Source of the DNA: Desmodus rotundus
Taxonomy: Eukaryota; Chordata; Mammalia; Chiroptera; Phyllostomidae
Assembly (NCBI RefSeq): GCF_022682495.2
Contig: NC_071392.1
Coordinates: 136,224,818 to 136,288,817 of the forward strand
DNA: 64,000 nucleotides
Direction: 5' to 3'
The notes under the pieces were generated by a model. That model worked only from the letters and a program-made list of their open reading frames with translations, did not search any database and had not been told where the DNA came from. Shown here in pieces: positions 1 to 11,041 of this stretch; within the stretch, counting starts at the first letter, position 1, and each line of letters opens with the position of its first letter. The position numbers and the translations under genes were made by a program.

Positions 1-524
1 GTGCTTGTTCTGGTGTCTGTGCTTTGAGGGGTCTTGGAAAAAAGAAATTACTTTGTTATTCCAAAGGCATGTTATCAGGTATGTTATCCTGGATGCAAAA
101 AGACAACAGACAGGTTCAATTAAAGTAAAGATTGACCTTTATTACAGAAAAATACTGCCCTACGACATGACTACCCACCATAAACTGCTTTTAATTAGAA
201 AGTTTTAATTTCAGACCATCCTATTTGGTTACTTTCTATTTGGTCCCTGAGTTTGTAAGGCTGCTATGTAGGCCTCCCTGAGCTTGTCAGTTTTAGTATG
301 TGGCCCCTTTTTGTCCACACTGTGTTCTTCCTAACATTTATTGTGGACTAGGCCACTTGGAAGATTAGTCTTTCTGCAGCTTTAGCAGTCTTTAGAATAT
401 GTTTTAAGCTTATCAGGGCAAAAAAGGTATTTTATCTGACACTTCACCACCCCATGACTCTGCTTTATCCCACTAGCACCCTAAACTCCTAGATTCTTAA
501 ATGAAAGCTAACTCTAAACTCTAT
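1..524. other. Unassigned single-copy DNA
   Basis: AT-rich intergenic sequence. I see no exon, RNA gene or repeat that I can name. The short ORF near position 5 has no recognisable domain. Confidence 0.5.
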
Positions 525-618
525 TCTTTTATCTATCTTCTCTCTATCTATCTAATCTATCTATCATATCTCTATGTATCTATCTACCATCTATCTATCT
601 ACCTACCTACCTACCTAT
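525..618. repeat. TCTA tetranucleotide microsatellite (imperfect)
   Basis: Runs of TCTA/TCTATC with interruptions pass into a short CTAC/CCTA run at the right end. It is an imperfect compound tetranucleotide microsatellite and is likely to vary in length. Confidence 0.9.
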
Positions 619-2654
619 TTCTAACTCCCTCCTACCTTTCCTAGCACCTTCTTTATTCTTTCCTGTGATAATCTTTTCACCTGGCAAGATTTTACTCCAA
701 CACATTCTTTTAGGACTGAATGACTAAGTTTACTCATGAACTCAGGATAACTTTCCTTGATCTTAGAGGCTGCACTGTTTGCCTTGTACCTTTTATTACA
801 TAAATATCCCTTATCTAAATAGTTCTCAGACACTTTAAATGGTCTGTTTCCCCAACTAGCCTGACAGATTCCTGAAGGCAGGGAGTAAATCTTGTTCAAA
901 ACTGTTTCTACAGGCTTTACCACTCTACTCAGAATGTAAGGGCACAGAAAATGTATCTGTTAAAATGAATGAATAAATGGATTCTCTGAAAGTAATTTAT
1001 TATTTTAGTGATAAAAATTCAGTGCAAAATTAGAAAACATTTTTCTCCATCCTGTGAGGACTTATTCTGGAAAATTTAAATCATAAAAGAAATCTGAGTA
1101 TGGTATAGGGAAAGGAAAGGGTTAGGTAAAGACCAAGAGATGCTTCCATGTAAGGCATCTCTGTGTGTAGAATTTTCATATTAATTTCCCAATTAAGGAT
1201 AACAGAAAACAGAAAAATAAGATAAGAAATGAATTCTTCTCCCACTTTTAGCCAAATATCCAAGATTCTCCATCCTACATGCCCTCAAGTTTACTATGAT
1301 CTGTAAAGGGAAGCAGAGTTTCTCATCCCAAAATATGCCTTCTGGGATATTAACTATTTAATCTGGCTATTTTTAAGAAACAAAGGATTCAGAAAGAAGC
1401 TTGACCTTTCCCCTAACTGCCTAAAAGGAATTTATATAGAGGACCTGATCAAGGAAAGGACATACCATCACATTAATTATAATTTAATATGAACTAAATA
1501 TGAAAGACAGGGAGGAACCTAGATAAGCCCATTTGATCAAAGTTCTTTCACTGTCCAATTGTTAAAATGGCCCAGCAATAATCTGTTTATTAATCATTTG
1601 CTTTTCCAGCTCCTTGTGGATTTCTTTCCTGACCTTTGAAGTTGCAATCCACATATGCCCTTTCTCCTTAGCTCTGGCTGGCATATAAACCTTAATTGTT
1701 TGCTCTTTTCCAGGTCTCATATTCTTATGGAGCCCCCATATGTCATACATGATAACTTTGTTTACTTTCTCTTATTAATCTGTTTCATGTTAATTTGATT
1801 ATTAGTCCAGCCAGAAGAACTTTCTAAAGGGTAGGAGGAAAATTTACTTCTGGCCCCCATGTCTGTTTCTCAGCATATGCAGAAACTGGGGGGTTTGTTT
1901 TATTTTGTCATAAATAAGGTGGCAGCACTAGTTGAACTTGAGTTTCTCTTTCACCAATTGATGACATGAAATATCCCAAATAATCTTATGGCAATGACTC
2001 CAGAGAGTGAGACTTGACTCCCAATCAACAACCTCTGAAGTATATTAGAAGTCCAGAGTGATGAAGGAGAGCAGACAACTTGAAAATTCTTTGTGTATAA
2101 AAAGATAAGTAACTACTATTCAATATTTAGTGGCTGCAACTCACAATTATTTACTTAACACAGTCTGAGGGCTGGCCACCAGATAAGTCCTTCTTTTCTT
2201 TCCTCTGGAGTCTCATATGTGCTGAGGGTCAACAGGTGTTATAGGCTGTTGGCTTGGGTTCTTCAGTGTCCTCTAAGTAGCCTCTTATTCTCCAGGATGC
2301 TTACCCAGGCCTCTTCAAAATACAGTGGGCCCAGGGTTGCAGGAGGGTGAAAGTAGGAGCTAAAGGCTATTCTGAGGCTCTAGAATCCACACAAAGTTAG
2401 TTCCCCCACCTTCCATCAGTCAAAAAAGGCACAGGGAGTGCCCAGGTATATGGGGGAGGAGAATATTAATAGGCAAGGCATCTTTGCAATGTAAAGGGAG
2501 GTAGGATTCACTGGGTCTTGAATTAGACAATCTGCCACAGCACAGACTAGATCAACATAAGTGACTCATTCATCTAGAATAGAACCAGCCAAAACCTGGG
2601 AATAAAAACTACAAAAAACTAAGTATCTACTTATATAAAAATGAATGCCTCTTA
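619..2654. other. Unassigned intergenic DNA; possible L2 scrap near 880-975
   Basis: No coding exon is recognisable. Around 880-975 the order 'GCAGGGAGTAAATCTTGTTC' then 'AATGAATGAATAAATGG' resembles the 3' end of an L2 LINE on the plus strand, but it is too degraded to assert. The rest (1.0-2.65 kb) is AT-rich, with short ORFs that lack domain signatures. Confidence 0.4.
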
Positions 2655-3048
2655 TAGGTGAGATCATATGGTATTTGTCTTTCACCACCTGGCTTATTTC
2701 ACTTAGCATAATGCTCTCCAGTTCCATCCATGCTGTTGCAAAGGGTAGGAACTCTTTATTTCTTTCTACTGCATAGTATTCCATTGTATAAAGGCACCAT
2801 AGGTTTTTGATGCACTCATTTACTGATGGGCACTTAGGGTGCTTCCAGCACTTGGCTATCGTAAATTGTGCTGCTATGAACATTGGGGTGTATAGGGTCC
2901 TTTGAATTGGTCTTTCAGGGTTCTTAAGGTATAATCCCAGCAGTAGAACTGCTGGGTTAAAAGGCAATTCCATTTTGAGTTTTCTGAGAAAATTCCATAC
3001 TGTTTTCCCCAGTGGCTGCACCAGTCTGCATTCCCACCAACAGTACCC
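2655..3048 (-). mobile_element. L1 ORF2 C-terminal fragment, inverted half of a rearranged L1
   Basis: Read on the minus strand, this encodes the C-terminal part of L1 ORF2p. It includes the [18 protein letters not shown] block, a degenerate [13 protein letters not shown] stretch, and the terminal [18 protein letters not shown] motif. The frame is mostly open from about 3120 down to 2656. It abuts a plus-strand L1 3' end at about 3048, giving a tail-inside inverted arrangement. Both halves contain the last ~170 bp of ORF2, so the join is more than a simple inversion. Confidence 0.85.
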
Positions 3049-3474
3049 TAGGGTATATTTACACAATGGAATGCTCTGCAGCAGAAAGAAAGAAGGAGCT
3101 CCTACCCTTTGTGACAGCATAGATGGAACTGGAGAGCATTCATTATATTAAGTAAAATAAGCCAGGCGATGAAAGACAAATACCATATGATCTCGCCTAC
3201 AAGTGGAACCTAACCAACAAAACAAACAAGCAAGCAAAATATAACCAGAAAAAAATGAAATAAAGACCAAACTGAGAGTAACCAGAGGGGAAGAGGGAGA
3301 GGGATAATGGGGGAAAATAGTGGAAAGGCCATCAAGGAACATGTATAAAGGACACATGAACAAAGCCAAAGGAGGGTAGGATCAAGGGTGGGAGATAGGG
3401 ATAGGTGTGGTGGGGGGATGTGGGGTGGTGAAAATGGAGACAATTATACTTAAACAACAATAAAAACAAAATGA
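3049..3474 (+). mobile_element. L1 3' end (last ORF2 codons plus G-rich 3' UTR)
   Basis: It starts inside ORF2 (IYTMEC..., [11 protein letters not shown]), runs through SEISQ-like codons with stops, then the 3' UTR (AAGCAAGCAAAATATAACC and a G-rich tract at 3275-3430). It ends in 'ACTTAAACAACAATAAAAAC'. This is the usual end of the bat-type L1s in this window. It is 5'-truncated and joined to the inverted fragment on its left. Confidence 0.85.
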
Positions 3475-3476
3475 GA

Positions 3477-3605
3477 ATAAGTCTACCAAGACATGATCTG
3501 CTTGGGGAAGAAAGGCTGACCAGTCTCACAGAGGAGAAAGGCCTCAATCCTCTTTCTCAATGGGCTTTTATTGGGTTTAGTTTGCAAAGGAATACAGGGC
3601 ATATA
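3477..3605 (-). mobile_element. Inverted partial copy of an LTR (polyA/R-U5-like part)
   Basis: About 125 bp closely match the reverse complement of 4288-4423, including the stretch with the AATAAA-type signal. It lies directly 5' of the putative full LTR at 3626-4470. Either a second LTR of the same family landed in the opposite orientation and was truncated, or part of this LTR was duplicated and inverted. No coding capacity. Confidence 0.6.
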
Positions 3606-3625
3606 TGTCAAAGGTATTCCTTCTT

Positions 3626-4470
3626 TGTTGGGAACCATTCTGGCTGGTTTCAGAAGCTGTAACCCCCTCCATGGCTAAGGCTGAGTAAAAGGACCTTGGG
3701 ACCATAAGCCACTAAGGAGACAAAACTTATCCCCCTTGCAGGGGCACAGCCTCTGTTCCCTTTACTTCACCCTACTTGGACTATGGAGAATGGCTGGATA
3801 GTCAATGATGTGTAAGATTCCTCAAGGAAGGAACAAACTAAGACAGGCACAGTCTCAAAGGGACTATCAGGGAAGGATTTAGGGGATTGTGGAGAAGGGA
3901 AAAAACACCCTCACCTCTTGGCTTTATCATAGCCTGAGTCCTCATTCTATCTGTAAAAAGTTTCCTAATCTCTTGGCTGCCCACATCCCCCAACTGATTC
4001 AGGCCTGAAATAATGCCAGAAGGTAGTGCAGCCCTGTGCAGGAATGGGCAGCTCCCTGGGGTGATCAGGCTTAAGAAAGAATGCATAAAGTCCTGTGAAA
4101 CCTGCTTTGTTAAAAATGCTCTCAATTTAAATGTTAAGGGTCCAAGCATAAAATGAGTTTGTTTCCCAAAGTCTTATGGCCCTTCGACATCACTCTATCT
4201 ATCTGACCCTGACACAGAATAAGCCCTTATAGTTCTTTGAATGTTATTTATTCCTTGATCATTGCTGCCTGACAATGATTGATGAGCTTTGTATATATAC
4301 CCTATATTCCTATGAAAACTAAACCCAATAAAAGCCCATTGAGAAAGAGGCTTGGGGCCTTTCTCCCCTAAGAGACTGGTTGGCCTTTCTTCTCCAAGCA
4401 GATCATGTCTTGGTAGACTTATCCTCCTCCACAGCAACCAGGGGAGCTCTGCAAGACTGAGCCCCCTACA
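3626..4470 (+). mobile_element. Putative endogenous retrovirus solo LTR (class II-like)
   Basis: The block begins TGTTGGG and can be closed at CCCCCTACA, giving the TG...CA ends of an LTR. A TATATATA box lies near 4291, and AATAAA near 4326 is followed by a T/C-rich region. The flanking hexamers CTTCTT (3620-3625) and CCTCTT (4471-4476) differ by one base and could be a 6-bp TSD, as expected for class II ERVs. No gag, pol or env sequence adjoins it. The 3' boundary is inferred and the family is unnamed. Confidence 0.5.
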
Positions 4471-4486
4471 CCTCTTGATATAGGAA

Positions 4487-4791
4487 ACAAAATGGACAAA
4501 TCTCAGAAATATCTTGTTGAGCAAAATAGGCTAGACAAAAATATATATACACATACTGCATGATTCCATTTGTATGAAATTCTAGGAAAAGCAAATTTAA
4601 ACTGTTGTTATAGAAGATCAATGGTTGCCTTGGTCTGGGTGTGGTGAGGTAGGGATCACAAAGGTGCATAGGAGCATGAGAGAATTTGGGAATGTGGGGG
4701 TGTGATAGAAATACCTTGATTATGAAGATGAGTACACAGTACACATATTTGTCAAACCTATCAAACACTGTACTTAAAATTGAGTTTTATT
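4487..4791 (+). mobile_element. Old L1M-type 3' UTR fragment
   Basis: The text 'TATCTTGTTGAGCAAAATAG', 'ATGATTCCATTTGTATGAAA', 'CAATGGTTGCCT' and 'TTTGTCAAACC' is in the order typical of ancient mammalian L1M 3' ends. It is split at its right end by a younger L1 tail (4792-5026) and resumes at about 5043. Confidence 0.7.
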
Positions 4792-5026
4792 CAAAATATA
4801 ACCAGAGACATTGAAGTTAAGAACAATCTAACAATGGTCAGGGGGGAGTGGGGAGGGGACAGTGAGGAGAGGGGATTACAGGAACTACTATAAAGGATAC
4901 AAGGACAAAATCAAGGGGGAGGGTGTGGGTGGGGGAGGGAGGGGGTTTCAGCTGGGGTGGGGTGGAGGGATGGGGAGAAAAGGCACGCAACTGTAATTGA
5001 ATAACAATACAAAATTAAAATTTAAA
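4792..5026 (+). mobile_element. Young L1 3' UTR insertion with 16-bp TSD
   Basis: A severely 5'-truncated L1 consisting only of the G-rich 3' UTR and A-rich tail. The 16-bp flanks (AAAATTGAGTTTTATT) are identical at 4776-4791 and 5027-5042. The same 3' UTR subfamily ends the L1 at 61417-63127. The TSD identifies target-primed insertion into the older L1M 3' end. Confidence 0.93.
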
Positions 5027-5042
5027 AAAATTGAGTTTTATT

Positions 5043-6789
5043 GTGTGTGCCTTTGGCCTCAAGAAAGTTTATTTTTTAGAGGTCCTTTAAAATGAACTTA
5101 CTAATTATGTTCAATACCTTGCACTGCCTTGTTCTGATCAATTAGTGAGAGTGAAGAATGCTGCCCTGGCTCCACTTTGGCTTAATTAGGTGGTGACATT
5201 CCCTCTGCTTGCACTTCATCTCTGTCCCCTATTCCTCTTGGGGCAGAAAATACTTTGCTAATGGGATGAGGTCTTTCAGTTAGATGCCAGGAATGATCAA
5301 ATAATTTCCTGGAGATTAAATCAAACCTAGTCTCCTTCTAAATTGAAATATTGATTATTGCCAAGTTCACTTCTCCTCATTCCCTACAAGAACCTTTTCC
5401 TGACAAAGAAATGCCATTAGTATTTTCTCTTCTCTTTCAATCCAAAGAGAGGGTCAGTTTTTCCTAAAGTTGAAAGAAAAAGTGCCAGGTGAACTGTATT
5501 TTTTCTAAATTAACCACAGATATAGTTATTCTGTGTTGACATATTTTACCAAATGGCAAAAAGAACTTTACTAAGACAAAACAGGATATTCACCTCTCTG
5601 CCTACACACCAAGCAATGATTTCAGAAAATATTCACTAAATAATTACAAGATACTGCCCTAAATCTATTAGCTAAACACAAGACATAAATCTATCTCCTC
5701 TTTAATGCATCTTCTGATGAAGTATAGAATGGAAACTTTTTGAAGTTGAAATGAATATTCATTGGACAATGATGAAATGACATCACAAAATATAGATTTC
5801 CTCAAAAAAGCAAAATAACATTTCAGAGAAAATTTTATAAATTTTTATATTCTTCACCATAACCAAAGTCCAGTGGTGCCTCCTGCAATGATATCATTTC
5901 AGACTAGAAATAGCATCTTATTAAATCTTGTCTAAAGTTGACCCATCCTAGACTGAACACAATAGGGAAAGCCAAATCCCTGGAATAAAGATTTAGCCTC
6001 TCCTTCTAAAATGGTTTCTTGCAAGATGGTTCACATTTCAAGATAAAAAGGTCAGGCTGATAACACAGTGGGGAGTTTTTTGAAAGCAGATGGTGTCCTT
6101 TATAACCTTTTGATTCTGATAGTAAGTGGCACTGGGATATAAATTTCTAGGTGCAGAATTTGAGTTTCTCCAGTGGTTATTACTTGTGAAAGCACCAATC
6201 AATAGAAATGGAAGTAGGCCCCTGCTATCTACAAGACAAGGACTACAGCCTTGAATCCACCAAAGGCCTGTATCTGTCACTCAGGAAAGCTTTGGGAAAA
6301 AAAGGAAGGGCTGGGGAGGGGAGAGAACCTATATTTTCTATTAAATGGAATCCTAAATTTCTGGTTCTGTCATTCTCCCCTCTCTCACTGCAAAACTGGT
6401 GTGGTCCAAAGAAAAACTAAAACACCCCAGAGTCCTGTTCCTTAGTTTTTATTGTGAAAACTTGAAGTACCTCAGCCACTTTCTCCTCTGACATAAGTAT
6501 AGTAATTTGAGTAACAGTAATAATTTTCTTCCAGTAGGAAAATTGCTTCCTGCAGACAGGGATGGGGCTCCCTCCCTCCAGTGCACTGAGAATGCCCCAT
6601 TGTCTGAAGATTTCGCTTCTTGAAGTAGAAGCCAGGGATCTGAGGACAGGGATTTGTGCCCAGTCATTACAGTGCTGTGCACCAAGAAAGACCCCAACAA
6701 GAGCACAGCTGTCCCAGTACCTCCAGAACTTACTGTTGTAAGAAATCAATGAAAAATCAATAATAATAAAAAGGCTAACCATAGAATTT
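5043..6789. other. Unassigned intergenic DNA
   Basis: No gene is recognised. Short ORFs near 6038-6445 overlap on both strands without domain signatures. There is no splice-bounded homology I can name. Confidence 0.4.
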
Positions 6790-7080
6790 AAGATGTTAGA
6801 AAAGGAAGCACAGATTAAACCCAGAAAATAGAGCAAAGGAGTATGAAGGATAAGAGTAGTAGTGATTAATGAAATAGAGAAAGTCATCATATTTAAAAGT
6901 TTGTTGCTGAAAAGACCAATAAAGTTGAAAGGGCTTACACAAAACTGAGAGACAAAAACAGAAATGACATAAACAACATTAAGATAAAAAAGTAATGTAT
7001 AATTATGGATGTAGCAAATAATTAAAACTTGATGAAAAGAAATATATATGAATTTGAAAACAGGTAAAATGCACATATTC
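6790..7080 (+). mobile_element. Degenerate old L1M ORF2 fragment
   Basis: Plus-strand sequence follows the old L1 ORF2 order: 'AGATTAAACCC', then 'GATTAATGAAATAGAGAAAG', then a decayed 'AAAAGACCAATAAAGTTGA' (linker region before the RT domain). Many indels are present. The long minus-strand ORF crossing it is antisense to the repeat. Confidence 0.55.
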
Positions 7081-7142
7081 TTTTTATTTAAGGAATAAAA
7101 AGAACATTTTTCCTCTTTATTTTTATGTTTATTTTTTCCTTT

Positions 7143-7375
7143 ATTTTTTTTATTGTTGTTCAAGTACAGTTGCCTCAATTTTCACCTTACCCACTCCAAC
7201 CACCCACCCTTAATCCTTCCCACACTTTGGTTTTGTTCATGGGTCCTTTATAAATGTTGCTTGACAACCATTTTCCTTCTTTCCCCTATTATTTCCCTCT
7301 CCCCCCTCCCATTACTATCAGTTTGTTCTTTACGTCAGTGTCCCTGGTTATATTTTGCTTGCTTGTATTTTTAGA
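7143..7375 (-). mobile_element. L1 3' UTR fragment
   Basis: Starts with a T-rich tract and 'TTATTGTTGTTCAAGTACAG', the reverse complement of the L1 terminus. It continues with the C-rich complement of the 3' UTR and ends at 'TATTTTGCTTGCTTGT'. No ORF2 remains, so the copy was strongly 5'-truncated. Confidence 0.88.
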
Positions 7376-7584
7376 GAACTATAAATGATCAAGATTGAAG
7401 GGAAAGAAAAGGAACACTTTTGTCACTAAATAAACCAAATATACAGATAATGTATCATATAAATGTACACTTGAAAACTATATAATCTTACTAACCATGC
7501 CACCCCGATAAATTTAATTAAAAAAAGCAAACAAACAAATAAATAAACTGAATACGTACTTAAAACTTTTTTCACAAATGCATC

Positions 7585-7850
7585 ACTCTATTTAATGTCC
7601 CAGTGAGTTATTGTAGACTCATGATGGCTCTTCCTTATGTTATGCCAAGGGTTAAGAATTATTCTCATTGGCTTGTGCATATTAACTTATTTAACTGTCA
7701 AAATGACTTGACCTCGTGGGTGGTATGCTACTCCAATCTGAGGATGAGTTAAAAGGTATGTGGTGGTTAAGTAACCTGCCCAGGCACACCCAAAATAGAG
7801 AGCCAGGATTTTAACCAAGGTTATTGATGCATCTAGACTCCACAAAACCC
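7585..7850 (+). repeat. MIR-type ancient SINE
   Basis: Contains the MIR order: 'GAATTATTCTCATTGGCTTG', 'TCTGAGGATGAGTTAAAAGG', 'GGTTAAGTAACCTGCCCAGG', 'GAGCCAGGATTTTAACCAAG'. This is an ancient tRNA-derived SINE moved by L2. It is diverged and inert. Confidence 0.75.
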
Positions 7851-8029
7851 TATACCCACAGATAATATCCTAAGGAGACACAATCCCTGGTTGATGCAAA
7901 ACCTTCCAAAGAAGGATATTCCCTTTCATTGAGCTGGTCTAGCACTGGTGGCAGACCAGATAAAGGGAAGGAAAATCAGATCAATCTCTATCAGAAACAT
8001 AGGTGTAAAATATTGTTTAACTTTTTCAT

Positions 8030-8245
8030 TATATTATTTTATTTATTTATTTTTATTGTTGTTCAAGTCCAGTTGTTTCCCTCCACCACTCCCTGCCACA
8101 CCAATCATCCCCATTTCCCACACTTGATCCTAACCCCCCTTTGGTTTTGTCCATGTACACATTATAGATGTTCCTGAAAACCTTCCCCATTTCCTCCATT
8201 ATCCCCTCCCACCTCCCCTCTGGTTACTGTCAGTTTGTTCTTAAT
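8030..8245 (-). mobile_element. L1 3' UTR fragment
   Basis: T-rich start, then 'TTTATTGTTGTTCAAGTCCA', a C-rich block and 'GTTACTGTCAGTTTGTTCTT', all the reverse complement of the bat L1 3' UTR. It is 5'-truncated with no ORF2 left. Confidence 0.88.
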
Positions 8246-8545
8246 TACAGAAACAAAGTACTGCATTATATAAAAAAGATAATATTCATGACTAACATGA
8301 AATTATTACAGAGTGCAAACTCATTAAAACATTAGAAAATTAATATAATTCACCTCTTTAATATAGGAAAATGACAATACAGTTAGTTAAACAAAATCAA
8401 AAAGTCATTTGATAAATTTGAAAAATAATTCCATGGTAAAAAAATGTAGTAAATTAAAAATGAATTAAAAAATTCTTAGGCCAATAAAAAATATCTGCCA
8501 GAAAGATATGAAAAACAATTTCTAATCAAGTATGGGATGTCAGAA
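8246..8545 (+). other. Probable decayed old L1 ORF2 sequence
   Basis: A-rich text such as 'AAAAAGTCATTTGATAAATT' near 8400 resembles the RT region of ancient L1M ORF2, but indels prevent a firm assignment. No host gene signal is present. Confidence 0.35.
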
Positions 8546-11038
8546 GCATTGTCTTTACAATTGATAACACAGAAATACAAAGGATTGTAAGAAATTACTA
8601 CAAACAACTATATGCAAAGAAACTTGAAAACCTGAGTGAAATGGACACATTACTAGAAAAATATAATCTCCTAAAACTGAATGAACAAGAAGCAGAAAAC
8701 CTGAACAGACTGAAAAGGGCAAGTGAAATCGAAGCAGTAAGCAAAAAATTCCCAACACATAAAAACCCTGGATGGGATGGTTTCACAGGAAATTTTACAA
8801 ACCATTTAAGGTAGAGCTAACCCCTATTCTTCATAGACTATTCCAAAAATTCTAAGAAAAGGGAACACTCCCAAATTCTTTTTATGAATCCAGAATCATT
8901 CTAATTCCAAAACCAGATAAAGACACGACAAAGAAAGAAAACTACAGGCCAAAATCACTAATGAACATAGAAGCTGAAATGCTCAACAAAATATTGGCAC
9001 ACCACACCCAGCTATAAATTAAAAGGATCATACACCATGATCAAGAGTGCTTCATCCCAGGGATGCAAGGATGGTACAATATTCTCAAATCAATAAATGT
9101 AATATATCACATAAACAAAAGAAAAAAAAATCACACAATCATATCAATAGATGCTGAAAAAGCATTTGATAAAGTACAACAAACAGTTACAATAAAAACA
9201 CTAAGCAAAGTGGGAGTAGAGAGAGCATAACTCAACATAATATAAAGGCCATATATGAGAAACCAGCAACCAATATCATATTCAATGGGCAAAAACTAAA
9301 AGCTTTCTCACTAAGATCAGAAAAAAGAAACCCATGTCCACTTTCACCACTTTTCTTCCACATAGTATTGGAAGTCCTACACACAGCAATCAGACAAGAA
9401 AAAGAAATAAAAGGCATTCAAATTGGAAAGGAGGACACAAAACTATCATTGTTTGAAGATCACATGATGGTGTACATAGAAAATCCTATAGACTCCACCT
9501 AAAAACTACTTGACCGAATGAGTGAATTTGGCAAAACAGCAATATACAAAGTCAATATTCAGAAATCTAAGTCATTTTTGTACACCAAAAATGAAATATC
9601 AGAAACACAAATAAAGAAAAAAATCCCATTTGATATAGAAACAAGAGAAATACGTGCCTAGGAATAAACCTAACCAAAGATGTAAAAGACCTATACTCAG
9701 AAAACTATACAACACTGAAGAAAGAAATTAAAGGAGACCCAGAAAAATGGAAGCATATGCTATGTTCATGGATTGGAAGAATTAACATCATCAAAATGTT
9801 TATACTATCCAAAGCAATTTACATATACAACATAATCCCTATTAAAATACCAATAGCATATTTCACAGATATAGAACAATAGTTCAGAAACTTATATGGA
9901 ACCATAAATGACCCCAAATAGCTGCAGCAATTTTGAGAAAGAAGAACAAAGTGGGAGGGATCATAATGCCTGACATCAAACTATATTACAAATCCACAGT
10001 AATCAAAACAGTCTGGTACTGGCATAAGAACAGACACATAGATCAATGGAACACAATAGAGAGCCCAGAAACAAACCCAAGTCTCTATGGTCAATTAATA
10101 TTTGACAAAGGGAGCAGAACCATAGAATGTAGTTTAAATAAACTCTTCGAAAAATGGTGTTGGGAGATCTGAACAGCTACATGCAAAAAAATGAAACTCG
10201 ACCACCAACTTACCCCATACACAAAAATAAATTCAAGGTGGATAAAAGACTTAAATATAAGTCAAGACACCATAAAAGTCCTAGAGGAAAACATTGGCAG
10301 AAAAATCTCAGATATTCCATGCAGCAATATTTTCATTGATGTGTGCCCTAGAACAAGGGACATAAAGGAAAGAATAAACAAATGGGACCTCATAAAATTA
10401 AAAAGCTTCTGCATGGATAAGAAAAAACAACAGTAAGATGAAATGGGGACATAGTATTTGGGAAAACATATTTGCCAATAATAAATAAGGATTTATCTGC
10501 ACAGGGTTTGATCTTCAAAATATATAAAGCACTCACATGACTCCACTAAGGACGACAAAAAACCCAATTAAAAAATGGGCAAAGGACCTGAACAGACACT
10601 TTTCCAAGGAGGACATACAAAGGGCCCAGAGACATAAGAAAGGATGCTCAGTAACACTAGCCATCAGCAAGATGCAAACGAAAACCACAATGAAAGACCA
10701 CATCACACTGGTCAGAATGGCCATCATAACCAAATCAATAAACAACAAATGCTGGAGCAGTTGTGGAGAGAAGGGAACCCTAGTGCACTGTTGGTGGGAA
10801 TGCAGACTGGTGAGGCCACTGTGGAAAACAGAATGGAATTTCTTCAGAAAACTAAAACTGGAACTGTCTTTTGTCCTAGTGATTCCACTGCTAGGATTAT
10901 ATACTTAGAATCCTGAAACAACAATTCAAAAGAACCTATGTACCCCAATTTTCATGGCAGCACACTTTACAATAGACAAGTCCTAGAAGAAACCTTAATG
11001 CCCACCAATAAATGAGTGGTTAAAAAAAACTATAGTAC
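8546..11038 (+). mobile_element. L1 ORF2 fragment (RT domain to near C-terminus), pseudogenised
   Basis: This is the 3' two-thirds of L1 ORF2, which encodes the endonuclease/reverse transcriptase. It starts before the RT domain ([20 protein letters not shown]), passes RT motifs, then the [18 protein letters not shown] block (about 9970), and ends in the C-terminal cysteine region ([18 protein letters not shown], 10750-10800). At about 9450 the catalytic FADD motif reads FEDH, so the polymerase site is destroyed as well as the frame. It stops about 60 codons before the ORF2 end, exactly where the 5' UTR of another L1 begins. That suggests interruption by that L1, although the missing 3' remainder is not found downstream. 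Confidence 0.92.
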
Positions 11039-11041
11039 AAA

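Noticed and set aside
6417..7178. 253-codon minus-strand ORF with hydrophobic stretches
   Set aside because: It begins in the reverse complement of an L1 tail and runs antisense through an A-rich old L1 ORF2 fragment. The hydrophobicity comes from T-rich codons.
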